A DNA stretch of 64,000 nt from Acinetobacter calcoaceticus ANC 3811 (GTDB taxonomy: Bacteria > Pseudomonadota > Gammaproteobacteria > Pseudomonadales > Moraxellaceae), in assembly GCF_000399665.1 (NCBI RefSeq), contig NZ_KB976986.1, positions 2,231,546 through 2,295,545 on the forward strand. Direction: 5' to 3'. A model generated the notes under the pieces. That model ran no database searches, was not told where the DNA came from, and worked only from the letters and a program-made list of their open reading frames with translations. Position 1 is the stretch's first letter. Each line of letters opens with the position of its first letter. Below are positions 39,208 through 48,074 of this stretch, one piece after another. The translations under genes were made by a program, and so were the position numbers.

Positions 39208-40482
39208 TTATTCGATTTTTTTTACTTTTGCTACTTCAGAAAGCCTAATTTCTAATTCTCTTATAATTTTAGAAAGGTTTTTAGAAGACCGATCTCTTCT
39301 CAATGATCTTAAGTATTTAGATTCCATTGAAAAATATTTATTTCCCATTATTTCTCTATCTGTTTTATCTAGTCCTTCATAGTTATAAAAGTTATGTTTA
39401 TAAAAAGGAAATATTTCCCCATTTTCTTTATAAACTAAAGCTTTTAATTGAAATAAACTTATTATCTCAATAAATTTTTTATCATAAGTCAAAAAAGCTG
39501 GAAAAAAGTAACATTCTTGATCACTCATTTTAAAAGTCGCATTTTGTTCGAGCTGTCTGAAATGTAGGACATCCCAAACCATACCTTTTAAAACGGGAAA
39601 TAATTTTGCATAATTCAATTGAATTTTCGAGAAAAAACCTAAACTATTTTTTTTACTAAAAAACTCTAAAGCTAACATAGTATCTCTAAGATTTATGTTA
39701 GCTATTAGCTCATCATGATATTTAAAATATAAATTCAATTTCTCAATTAAACTATTATTTTGATTTTCAAAATGAATTATTACTATGACTAAAAGTGTAA
39801 AGTAAACATAGTTAAAGCGTTTATTTAAAGCCTTATGGAAATTATCATCTGATAATTTATATATTTCATAAGATATACGTGTTTGAGCTAGCATATTAAG
39901 CTCTTCATCTGATAGTTTTGTTCTTAATACTCTATTCTTTTCATAAAGCGATACATCAATATTCTTAAAAAACTCATATGCTTTAATTTTTTTAAATATT
40001 TTTTCACTATTTCTTAGGTTCACAATATTAAAAGAGTTTTCAAATTGATACGGAAAATTATCATAATTAATATTATTTAAAACTAGAAAATCTACAACCT
40101 CCAACATATCGGCAGGAATTCTAGTTAATTTATTTTCTATATAAGGTTCTAGATAACTAACTGCTTGAGTATCCATTGAAACAGAGTAATCTGTATGAAT
40201 TTTTGAATTTTCAGATTTAAAATTTTCAATAAGTGACACTTCATCTAAAACGAAAACTCGATTAGATCCGAATAAACTACGTATTGCTCCGCCATTAGAA
40301 AAATTTTTATCTAAAGCTTTACCCGTAATAAAACCTTCATTTGAATCAGCTGTTAAAACAAACTTATACCCTTTTAAATAACTTAAATTTTCTCTATAAA
40401 TTTTAATAGCTTCTCTCAAAGTTGTACTATTTACAATTTTATCTATTAACTCAAGTTTATAATTATCATCAGTGTAAATCAT
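39208..40482 (-). CDS. Unrecognised 424-aa protein upstream of the GajA/GajB-like pair
   Basis: I do not recognise a family. The protein is soluble apart from one hydrophobic stretch (YVYFTLLVIVIIHF, about 225-238), Lys/Asn/Phe-rich, with a basic C-terminal helix (KYLRSLRRDRSSKNLSKII). Acidic positions sit in hydrophobic strands: VFVLDEVSLIENF (about 76-88) and FLTYDKKFIEII (about 332-343). This is faintly like a PIN-type nuclease, a guess only. It is first in the minus-strand cassette, 116 bp before the OLD gene, with the same extreme AT content. It may be a third defence component or a separate passenger. Confidence 0.6.
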   Translation of the reverse strand: MIYTDDNYKLELIDKIVNSTTLREAIKIYRENLSYLKGYKFVLTADSNEGFITGKALDKNFSNGGAIRSLFGSNRVFVLDEVSLIENFKSENSKIHTDYSVSMDTQAVSYLEPYIENKLTRIPADMLEVVDFLVLNNINYDNFPYQFENSFNIVNLRNSEKIFKKIKAYEFFKNIDVSLYEKNRVLRTKLSDEELNMLAQTRISYEIYKLSDDNFHKALNKRFNYVYFTLLVIVIIHFENQNNSLIEKLNLYFKYHDELIANINLRDTMLALEFFSKKNSLGFFSKIQLNYAKLFPVLKGMVWDVLHFRQLEQNATFKMSDQECYFFPAFLTYDKKFIEIISLFQLKALVYKENGEIFPFYKHNFYNYEGLDKTDREIMGNKYFSMESKYLRSLRRDRSSKNLSKIIRELEIRLSEVAKVKKIE

Positions 40483-40588
40483 TTGTAATATATCTCTTTA
40501 CAGTATTAATTATATTATCAACTTTAAACTACTATCCATGATATAAAAAAGGCTAAATTTTCAATTATTAACTCTGGAAACTGCAAGA

Positions 40589-41143
40589 TCATATCGCTTT
40601 CCCCCAAAACCTCTCCAACACCACATCCCTTTCATCCACACTATTTGAACTTAAAACTTGTAGCATCAAGCCATCAATTAGGTTTAAAACCATGTTGGCA
40701 TCGGGATTAAATGCATTGGTCTCCAGACTAAAGACCAAATCAAAAAGCTCTCGAAGTAGCCATTTTCGATATTCAACGGCCATGTGGTAAGCCGTTGGAT
40801 AAAGCTGTTTTATTTCAAAAATGGCTTTAAACAAAAGGTGGTAAAAGCTATTTACATCGACATGTAAACGCACAATTTCTTTAAGTTTATCGCTTGGTTT
40901 TGGGTAGCGGTGTGAATAGACAATTGCCAGCACTTCTTCTTTCAGTCGGCTTTTTTGAAAGCTTATGCAGGTTTCAACCAGCTTTTCTTTCGAGTGGAAG
41001 TAGTTATAAAGCGTGGCTTTTGGAATTTTAGTTGCTTTGGCAATTAGGTCTACGCCCGTGTTGTGAAATCCATAGAGATTAAATAGGTCTATCGCGCTAT
41101 GAATAACTTTTAATTTTTTTGAAGCCGTTTCTAAAGGTGGCAT
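40589..41143 (-). CDS. TetR/AcrR family regulator
   Basis: 184 residues from the ATG at 41143 (MPPLETASKKLKVIHSAIDL); the frame is open to 41251 but the extra 36 residues do not look like TetR. The DNA-binding domain covers about 8-55 with FNLYGFHNTGVDLIAKATKI and KATLYNYFHSKEKLVET. It borders the defence cassette and the structured non-coding region. No target gene is evident. Confidence 0.82.
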   Translation of the reverse strand: MPPLETASKKLKVIHSAIDLFNLYGFHNTGVDLIAKATKIPKATLYNYFHSKEKLVETCISFQKSRLKEEVLAIVYSHRYPKPSDKLKEIVRLHVDVNSFYHLLFKAIFEIKQLYPTAYHMAVEYRKWLLRELFDLVFSLETNAFNPDANMVLNLIDGLMLQVLSSNSVDERDVVLERFWGKAI

Positions 41144-41279
41144 AGTTTTACCATTATAAAAATAAGTTGTTATGTCTGGCTGAGATAAAAAGCCTGTGCC
41201 CTTTCTGGGAGAAAAAAAGGCACAGCAAAGCCGTAAGACGGTGCTTGGCACATCTCAAGTTTTATTGTTGATATGATTT

Positions 41280-41660
41280 TTTAGCCGTAATGACTTAAAG
41301 TCTGAAAAGCGGTTAAGCCTTCAAACTGTTTAAAGATGAATTAAGTGGTGTCGTTATAGCTTTTGGCAATGAGTGCCAAGAAATGATGGATGTGCATAGC
41401 CAACTCCTGATTTTGGGAGTTCTGCCAAAGCATTCATTTGGAATTATGGTGGCAGAACGAAAGAGGGTTGACAGACTGGCCTTAAGATCCCAGCACACCC
41501 GAGGGTGTCCCCCTTCCGTCCTACCGCTACAAAAAGGGGGACGAGTGAGTCTACATCAAAAAAATGACTTTTTTCAATGCTCTTAAGGACGGCCTGTCAA
41601 AGCCGACTGGCAATGTGGCCAGCAGGCAAAGGATAATCCGAGAGTTGATAGGTGTCAATG
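41280..41660 (+). ncRNA. Candidate structured RNA region (possible C4-like phage-immunity RNA)
   Basis: This gap (41144-41829) has no convincing gene but dense inverted repeats. Visible stems are 41363-41368/41374-41379 (6 bp), 41402-41407/41416-41421 (6 bp), 41419-41427/41450-41458 (9 bp), 41495-41499/41504-41508 (5 bp, CGAG loop), 41507-41515/41534-41542 (9 bp, C-rich/G-rich) and 41607-41611/41618-41622. A long-range 17-bp imperfect pairing joins 41470-41486 with 41582-41598. Two of the stems share bases and exclude each other. C4-type antisense RNAs of P1-like phages are a possible relative, from general resemblance only. Strand is not certain. Confidence 0.35.
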
Positions 41661-41829
41661 TAGCTTTTATGACAAGTATTTAAATTTCTTATTGTTTTTC
41701 ATTAGATTAACTTAATTATTATTTTAAATATTATATTTAATTGTATTTTTAAATTAAGTGAAGCGATCCATGCTTATTCATTTCTATCTTTTAACTTTTT
41801 AATGTGCGAATACACAGCGGAAAGTCGGT

Positions 41830-42321
41830 TTAGACAATTTCCGTCTGCCCCACTTGGTGATAAGCACGATTAAAATAAACCAAGCTTTGATCATGCTGGC
41901 TTTGTTTAATCGCAACAATCGGACAAATAAGAATGGTGTGTGTGCCGACTTGTTGAATTTGCTCAATCTCACAATCGAAACTGACCAAAGCATCGTCTAA
42001 CACAGGTGAACCCGTTTCTAACTCAATCCATTCGCCATGTTTAAAGCGTTCTTCTGGCGTGAGCTTAGATGAAAATGCTTTTGAAATATGTTCGTGGTGT
42101 GCACCTAAAACATTCACAGTTAAGATTTTGTTATCTAGGAAATGTGCATGTGAACTCGCAGATTGGTTCATACACACCAATAATGTCGGAGGTGTGTCAG
42201 TCACACTACAAACAGCAGAGGCAGTAAATCCAAAACGGCCAGACATGCCTGCCGTAGTCACAACACTAACCGCACTTGTGAGTAAAGACATTGCATTTCT
42301 AAAGTCTGTTGCTTGAACCAT
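41830..42321 (-). CDS. Flavin reductase family protein (HpaC-like), likely partner of MesX
   Basis: 163 residues from the ATG at 42321 (AGGA nine bases upstream); the longer frame to 42405 lacks support. It has the flavin-reductase split-barrel pattern: FRNAMSLLTSAVSVVTT (about 6-22), FGFTASAVCSVTDTPPTLLVCMN and a C-terminal FNRAYHQV. Such enzymes supply reduced FMN to a partner monooxygenase using NAD(P)H. It lies 187 bp after mesD in the same direction, so it probably feeds MesX; this link is inference. Confidence 0.82.
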   Translation of the reverse strand: MVQATDFRNAMSLLTSAVSVVTTAGMSGRFGFTASAVCSVTDTPPTLLVCMNQSASSHAHFLDNKILTVNVLGAHHEHISKAFSSKLTPEERFKHGEWIELETGSPVLDDALVSFDCEIEQIQQVGTHTILICPIVAIKQSQHDQSLVYFNRAYHQVGQTEIV

Positions 42322-42441
42322 GACATTATTCCTAAATTGAATCGTACCTTGTCCTGAGTGTTTGCTATACCGCCCAACTCCATCAGGAAGGTACTTTATC
42401 AACATGAGTCCTGATTAGAACTACATGTAGTAAGTAAAATG

Positions 42442-42486
42442 AGGGTTACTTGTTTGATTATCAACTGCCATCAAAAAAGTAACCCT
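42442..42486. other. Inverted repeat between mesD and the flavin reductase gene
   Basis: AGGGTTACTT (42442-42451, with one offset) pairs with AAGTAACCCT (42477-42486), with inner TTGAT/ATCAA pairing. There is no clear T tract on the minus strand, so it may be a processing or attenuation structure rather than a full terminator. Confidence 0.35.
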
Positions 42487-42508
42487 TTATACCACTTATT
42501 GGTAAATA

Positions 42509-43552
42509 TTAAGCAGTAAGATCAAAACCAGTAAGTTCTCTGCGAACGATTTCTGCACCTGCCGTTAAAGCATTTAGCTTGCCACGTGCCACTTCACGTG
42601 AAAGAGGTGCCATACCGCAGTTTGTGCAAGGGTAAAGCTTGTCAGCATCTACAAACTGAAGCGCTTTACGAAGTGTGTTCGCCACTTCTTCTGGTGTTTC
42701 AATTTGGTTAGAGGCAACATCAATTGCACCGACCATGACTTTTTTACCACGAATGAGTTCGAGTAAATCGATAGGCACATGTGAGTTGTGACATTCTAAC
42801 GAGATGATATCGATGTTAGATTTTTGCAGTTTCGGGAAAGCTTCTTCGTATTGGCGCCATTCCGAACCTAATGTCTTTTTCCAGTCAGTGTTGGCTTTAA
42901 TGCCGTAACCATAGCAAATGTGAACCGCAGTTTCACACTTAAGACCTTCAATTGCACGCTCTAAAGTCGCAACGCCCCAGTCATTTACTTCGTCAAAGAA
43001 TACGTTAAATGCAGGTTCGTCAAACTGAATGATGTCTACACCAGCAGCTTCTAACTCACGCGCTTCTTGGTTCAAAATTTTTGCAAATTCCCAAGCAAGT
43101 TTTTCACGGCTCTTGTAGTGACCATCGTAAAGCGTATCAATCATGGTCATTGGGCCAGGTAATGCCCACTTAATTGGTTGATCAGTTTGCTGACGTAAAA
43201 ACTTAGCATCTTCAACAAACACAGGCTTTTGACGAGACACCGCACCTACTACAGACGGCACGCTTGCATCGTAACGGTCACGAATTCGAACTGTTTCGCG
43301 CTTCTCAAAATCTACGCCATTTAAGTGTTCAATAAACGTGGTCACAAAATGTTGGCGGGTTTGTTCACCATCGCTCACAATGTCGATGCCAGCAAGGCGC
43401 TGTTCGTGCAACGCTAAACGTAAAGCGTCCTTTTTACCTTCAGCTAAGCCTTCGTTTTCGAGTTTCCACGGCGACCAAAGCTTTTCAGGTTCTGCAAGCC
43501 AAGACGGTTTAGGTAAGCTGCCAGCAGTTGAAGTCGGTAATAATTTTTTCAT
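42509..43552 (-). CDS. mesD: Folate-independent methionine synthase MesD (core-MetE)
   Basis: 347 residues, about half of full MetE, corresponding to its catalytic C-terminal barrel. MetE-type zinc ligands are visible: the His in ICYGYG (VHICYGYG, about 213-220), the CHNSH region (about 252-256) and the C-terminal YPCTNCGMAPL (about 308-318). It methylates homocysteine to methionine. MesD proteins, described from Acinetobacter, need the partner MesX and oxygen rather than methyl-folate. The ATG at 43552 has AGGTC upstream; a TTG two codons earlier is less likely. It follows mesX by 21 bp. Confidence 0.88.
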   Translation of the reverse strand: MKKLLPTSTAGSLPKPSWLAEPEKLWSPWKLENEGLAEGKKDALRLALHEQRLAGIDIVSDGEQTRQHFVTTFIEHLNGVDFEKRETVRIRDRYDASVPSVVGAVSRQKPVFVEDAKFLRQQTDQPIKWALPGPMTMIDTLYDGHYKSREKLAWEFAKILNQEARELEAAGVDIIQFDEPAFNVFFDEVNDWGVATLERAIEGLKCETAVHICYGYGIKANTDWKKTLGSEWRQYEEAFPKLQKSNIDIISLECHNSHVPIDLLELIRGKKVMVGAIDVASNQIETPEEVANTLRKALQFVDADKLYPCTNCGMAPLSREVARGKLNALTAGAEIVRRELTGFDLTA

Positions 43553-43573
43553 GATCAATGACCTATATGTTGA

Positions 43574-44560
43574 TTAATTAAGAGCGTAATTAGCAGACCA
43601 CTGCTCAAGAATCGCTTGGTATGGTTTGATAAATTGCTCTTCAACAAACTTCCCTTGCTCAATAGCGAGGCGGCTACGTTCTTCACGGTCATACACAATT
43701 CGAGTAAGTGAGTAATCTTCGTTCTTCAAGCTTGGCTGATAAGATTTTCCAGCAACTGAATTTGCGTTGTAAATTTCAGGGCGGTAAATCTTTTGGAACG
43801 ATTCCATGGTGCTAATGGTGCTGATCAACTCAAGGTTGGTGTAATCACTCAGCAAATCACCCGTAAAATAGAACGCCAAAGGTGCAGCACTGTTTTTAGG
43901 CATGAAATAGCGAACCTTTAAGCCCATTTTTTGGAAATATTCATCAGTGAGTGAATAGTCTTCTTGCTTATATTCGACACCCAAAACTGGATGTTCGTTT
44001 TCAGTGCGGTGGTACACTTTAGTGGTTGAAACACTTAAGCAAATCACTGGCGCTTTTTTAAAGTTGGCTTTGTAAGTCTCAGAGTTAATAAAGCTCTTAA
44101 ACAAGTTACCGTGCAATTCGCCAAATTTCTCTGGCGTGCTAAAAGTAGACTGATTTTTATTGTGGTCTAGCAACAGCACACTAAAATCATAGTCACGTAC
44201 ATAAGACGAGAAGTTGTTGCCTACAATGCCTTCAATACGTTCATTGGTCTTTTTATCAACAATATTGGTTTTCAATATTTCGATTAAAGGAAGCGCACTG
44301 TTATTGCTTGCAGAGTCAACATTCATTTCAACTGAAATGATTTCAAGTTCAACACCATAGCGGTCGCCTTTAGGGTTGTCCCAATGAGCTAAGGCATTAA
44401 AACGATTGTCGATCATCTGTAATGTATTGCGCAGATTTTCTTGGCGGCTCATCCCTCTCGCTAAGTTAGCAAAGTTGGTTGTAATACGCGTATTGTCTGC
44501 TGGACGATAGTTTTCATCGAAACAAATACTCTTAATCGTAAATGTAAATTCTTTACTCAT
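43574..44560 (-). CDS. mesX: MesX, DUF1852 putative oxygenase partner of MesD
   Basis: 328 residues of the DUF1852 family, beginning MSKEFTFTIKSICFDENY. The family is required for MesD-dependent methionine synthesis and is thought to act with oxygen, perhaps making or delivering the methyl group; the chemistry is unsettled. It is first in the order mesX, mesD, flavin reductase. No signal peptide or membrane helix. The upstream gap (44561-44925) carries the promoter. Confidence 0.87.
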   Translation of the reverse strand: MSKEFTFTIKSICFDENYRPADNTRITTNFANLARGMSRQENLRNTLQMIDNRFNALAHWDNPKGDRYGVELEIISVEMNVDSASNNSALPLIEILKTNIVDKKTNERIEGIVGNNFSSYVRDYDFSVLLLDHNKNQSTFSTPEKFGELHGNLFKSFINSETYKANFKKAPVICLSVSTTKVYHRTENEHPVLGVEYKQEDYSLTDEYFQKMGLKVRYFMPKNSAAPLAFYFTGDLLSDYTNLELISTISTMESFQKIYRPEIYNANSVAGKSYQPSLKNEDYSLTRIVYDREERSRLAIEQGKFVEEQFIKPYQAILEQWSANYALN

Positions 44561-44925
44561 TTTGATCAGTACCCTAATTTCTGAGATAAACCTAAAAATA
44601 TTTCGAGCTCTTTTTAAACTTCCAGCCTTGTCAGATTTGTGCCTTAAGGTCTTATCAAAAGTGGATGACTGGAACGCTTCAGAGCGTGAATAGATTTATA
44701 CCGCAATCACAACATGAATAAAAATGATTTAGTCTCATTCAAAACTGAGTTAAATTCATGTTTAGGGTTTAATAAAGAAGTGTGAAGTTAAATATTTTTC
44801 ATCTTAGTGAATTTTAGACAGCAGAAATTCAATATACGGCGCTCGAAAACCACCTTAACAAATTTAAATATTTATTATTATATTCAACAATTTAAACAAC
44901 ATAACTTTAGATGGAATGGCTAGAC
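44561..44925 (-). promoter_or_regulatory. Leader/promoter region of mesX
   Basis: A 365-bp gap without a gene. On the minus strand TATAAA (plus coordinates 44695-44700) may be a -10 box, leaving a leader of about 125 nt. A small hairpin with a four-base loop lies at 44674-44687 (ACGCT/AGCGT). I recognise no SAM riboswitch or T-box. Confidence 0.35.
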
Positions 44926-45798
44926 TTAAAGTAATTTATGCTGACTCTCATTCATCTCTGTTTTTAACCATTCTAAAAATATGGTTTTACGTGAATCTTC
45001 CTCAAAAGCACTATGAGAAAGTAAAAAATAGGCTGAATTATCTTGTACAACAGGTGAAATTTTTTCCAGTACGTTCCACTCAAGCTCTTTTTCAATCATA
45101 TAAATTGAGATGACCGTTGCGCCGAGTCCAGCTAAGCAGCCTTCTAAACATAGATAAAAATGTTCGAGTTCGACTTTAGCGTAGCCTTTTAAACTCTGCT
45201 TTAGCTCAGCAATGCGGCTAATGCTTTTGAAAAAATTTGGCCTAGAGGTCGAGATGAGTAAGTCGTTTGTTTCCGATGGCTTGGTTGCTTGAACTAGAGC
45301 GATATATTCATCGGCAATTTTTTCACTATAGATATGCTCTCCCCAATCAAAATCATTTCGGCGAATCGCGATATCAATATTATCTTTTTCAAAGTCGACC
45401 ACCCCACCTGCGGTGAGCAACACAACCTCAAAATCATGACCGAGCTTTTTAAATTTTGATAACCGTGGAATGAGCCATTTCATGGAAAGAGTCGGTTCAC
45501 ACGACAAGACCAGTTGTTTGTTTTCGGTTTTAGGCTGGCTGAGTTGTATTAAACATTCATCGAGTTGACCAAAAACCTGATGGCAACAACTCAATAAAAT
45601 TTCACCCTGCTCAGTCATCACAAGGGTTTTATTTTTACGGTCAAATAAAGTCGTATTTAAAGCTTCTTCTAAATTATAAATCTGTTTACTGACCGCACTT
45701 TGCGTCACAAATAATTTCTTTGCAGCTAAAGTGACGCTACCATACTTCGCCACGAAATAGAAAAATTTTAGTGAATTCAGCGATATTCTTTCGATCAT
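44926..45798 (-). CDS. LysR-type regulator divergent from a LysE exporter gene
   Basis: 290 residues. N-terminal helix-turn-helix: LNSLKFFYFVAKYGSVTLAA and FVTQSAVSKQIYNLEEAL (about 7-50). The effector domain includes FEKDNIDIAIRRNDFDWGEH (about 127-146), like the GcvA/ArgP-type branch. It could control the divergent LysE-family gene 255 bp away or the downstream mesX operon. In the spacer the palindrome ATATCGATAT (45912-45921) and AGATGAT-type repeats are possible sites. Confidence 0.82.
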   Translation of the reverse strand: MIERISLNSLKFFYFVAKYGSVTLAAKKLFVTQSAVSKQIYNLEEALNTTLFDRKNKTLVMTEQGEILLSCCHQVFGQLDECLIQLSQPKTENKQLVLSCEPTLSMKWLIPRLSKFKKLGHDFEVVLLTAGGVVDFEKDNIDIAIRRNDFDWGEHIYSEKIADEYIALVQATKPSETNDLLISTSRPNFFKSISRIAELKQSLKGYAKVELEHFYLCLEGCLAGLGATVISIYMIEKELEWNVLEKISPVVQDNSAYFLLSHSAFEEDSRKTIFLEWLKTEMNESQHKLL

Positions 45799-46053
45799 TC
45801 CAAAAACTCATAGATATGAAGTCGTTTTTATTGATTTTTATTTTTAGGTTTCTGTTCAAAATAAAAATCATCTTTATTAAATCCTATTTTAGATGATAAA
45901 AAACATATTGAATATCGATATCTATCTTCGCAAACCTAAAACCCAAACATCTCTTGCAAAAAGAAGAGCAATTTTAAGTAGCGTTTTCACCCTCTTACAC
46001 ATATTCCAAAAAGTACAGAACAACTTCCTCATTTTAAGTGAGGGCGCAAGATA

Positions 46054-46662
46054 ATGGCAGAGTTTATTGCGGTTATTCTCATTACGATTTTGGCAGTGGT
46101 AAGCCCCGGCGCTGACTTCGCGATTGTGACCAAAAACAGTTATCTATACGGCAGAAAAATAGGTGTGTTCACTTCACTCGGAATATCACTTGGCGTGTTG
46201 GTGCATGTAACCTACACATTAGTTGCCGTTGCCTTTGTAATGACTTATACACCGCAAATTTTGAATATTGTTAAGTACATTGGTGCGCTTTACCTAATCT
46301 ATATTGGCTATAAAACCTTTACTCAAAAACCTGTTTTAGACTCTGCTGACCTAACCTCTATCGGTACTTTGCAAGCGATAAAATACGGCTTTTTTACCAA
46401 TGCCCTTAACCCTAAAACCACGCTATTTGTGATTAGCACCTATACGCAAATTGTGAGTTTAACTACGCCTAAAACTATTCTTTTGGCTTATGGCTTTTTT
46501 ATGTCTTTTGCGCATTTCTTATGGTTTTCATTGGTGGCTGTGCTGTTTTCATCCATACTGTTGAGACAAAAAATGTTAGCCAAGCAAGTGCAAATTAATA
46601 AGGTGATTGGTTCAATTTTATGTGTATTAGGTGTGATTCTGCTTTTTACTAAGTTTCAGTAA
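46054..46662 (+). CDS. LysE family amino-acid exporter
   Basis: 202-residue inner-membrane protein with about six helices and the LysE/RhtB signature VVSPGADFAIVTKNSYLYGR (about 15-34), then FFTNALNPKTTLFV (about 113-126). Such proteins export amino acids or derivatives by proton exchange; the substrate is unknown. Its proximity to mesD/mesX might suggest a link to methionine or homocysteine, but this is weak. Divergent from a LysR gene, the usual layout for LysE/LysG pairs. Confidence 0.83.
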   Translation: MAEFIAVILITILAVVSPGADFAIVTKNSYLYGRKIGVFTSLGISLGVLVHVTYTLVAVAFVMTYTPQILNIVKYIGALYLIYIGYKTFTQKPVLDSADLTSIGTLQAIKYGFFTNALNPKTTLFVISTYTQIVSLTTPKTILLAYGFFMSFAHFLWFSLVAVLFSSILLRQKMLAKQVQINKVIGSILCVLGVILLFTKFQ

Positions 46663-46866
46663 AAAACTCATTTTATGGAAGAATAAGTTGCTTATGCTTA
46701 TATAGGGTTTGTACTTTTAGAAAGGCTTTTTATAAGACTTTTCCAAAAGAGCTATTTAATTTTTAAGAAACTTTTATATTTTTTGCTGTTAATATTAAAA
46801 CGCATGATAGATTTTCCAATCCTTCATATTTCTATAAATCAAGGATGATGAGCGAATACATTTATT

Positions 46867-47796
46867 ATGGAAATCAAACAAATAAAATATTTTTTGACGG
46901 TGGTTGAAGCAGGCAGTATTGGTAAAGCTGCCCAAAAACTCGATGTCGGCGCTTCGGCCATTAGTCAGCAAATTAGTAAGTTAGAACAAGAGTTAAGCAT
47001 TCGCTTATTACAGCGTAATGCTTTTGGCGTCACGCCTACACCCGCGGGTCTGGCCTTTTTAAAACACTCTCAACTTATTTTGCGGCAGATTAATTTTGCG
47101 GTAGATGCTGCTCATTCGGCACGGCTTTCAGGTCATGTGAGTCTTGGTTTTCCACCGACCATTACCGCTTTAATTGGCATCCCTTTAATGAAACTAATGT
47201 CTGAACGCTATCCAGACATCCGCCTAGAAATTGTGGAAACACTGTCGGGTAACCTGATTCAGTCGATTAATTCACGTCAGCTTGATATCGCTATTATTTT
47301 TACCAATGAAATTGATAAGCAATGGTCCATACAACCACTGGTACGCGAGCAAATGTATTTAATGGCACGCAAAGAAGTGTTAGAAAAATATGGCCTCGCT
47401 GAGTGCATCAAAAGCGGAATTATTCGGTCTCAACAAATTGGTGATATTCCTTTAGTGTTGCCACGTCAGCGTCACAGTTTAAGAAAACTGCTTGAGCACA
47501 AGATTGGACAGCTCAACGTCGTCTATGAAATTGATGGCCTGCACTTACTCATGGACAGTCTGATTCACCTTGACCTTGCTAGTGTTCGTCCCGGCAGTGC
47601 CTGCCTACAAGAGTACAAACACAAGCTTCAATTACTAAAACTGATTGACCCTGAAGTTGAGCGAATCAATTACTTGGTCAGCCTTGCCGAAGAAGAATTA
47701 TCACCTGCCGCACTCGCTGCAAAATCGGCAATTAAAGCCTGTGTGAAAGAGTTGATTCAAAACCAAATTTGGCCGTGTTCTGAAATTATTTTATAA
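46867..47796 (+). CDS. LysR-type regulator, first of two paralogues at the tricarballylate locus
   Basis: 309 residues: helix-turn-helix MEIKQIKYFLTVVEAGSIGK (1-20) and VGASAISQQISKLEQELSIR, then an effector domain (GHVSLGFPPTITALIGIPL, SRQLDIAIIF). It is a clear paralogue of the LysR at 50401, identical in length and colinear over the whole sequence. It lies 278 bp upstream of the MFS carrier in the same direction. It may sense tricarballylate, citrate or aconitate; the ligand is not known. Confidence 0.82.
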   Translation: MEIKQIKYFLTVVEAGSIGKAAQKLDVGASAISQQISKLEQELSIRLLQRNAFGVTPTPAGLAFLKHSQLILRQINFAVDAAHSARLSGHVSLGFPPTITALIGIPLMKLMSERYPDIRLEIVETLSGNLIQSINSRQLDIAIIFTNEIDKQWSIQPLVREQMYLMARKEVLEKYGLAECIKSGIIRSQQIGDIPLVLPRQRHSLRKLLEHKIGQLNVVYEIDGLHLLMDSLIHLDLASVRPGSACLQEYKHKLQLLKLIDPEVERINYLVSLAEEELSPAALAAKSAIKACVKELIQNQIWPCSEIIL

Positions 47797-48074
47797 AGGG
47801 TCATTAATTTTATTAAAGACCTAATTAATTTTGCCCTCTCACTCCCTCCTGCTTTTTAAGATTACATTTTCATCTGAATGATAAGTGAATTTCTGTTTAT
47901 CGAATTATAGATGTGTAGTTTGAACTGGAAACAAGGCATCACATTTTCTACGAAGGACACCTTTAAATCTCATCTCTAACCCATTTGCTATTTAGGTTTA
48001 TTGAATGAGTCGATTTAAGGCCCTCTATTGAAAATCGTGAATGTTTCCATTTTGTCAGGCCAAGGAGGTCTCCA

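Noticed and set aside
41313..41586. Open frames of 61 and 67 residues on opposite strands in the structured region
   Set aside because: They are composed of the inverted repeats, lack ribosome-binding sites and show no protein-like pattern, so I report a structured non-coding region instead. A phage Ash/Icd-like origin cannot be excluded.
44561..44925. SAM riboswitch or T-box upstream of the methionine genes
   Set aside because: Only a 5-bp hairpin is visible; no conserved riboswitch core could be recognised.
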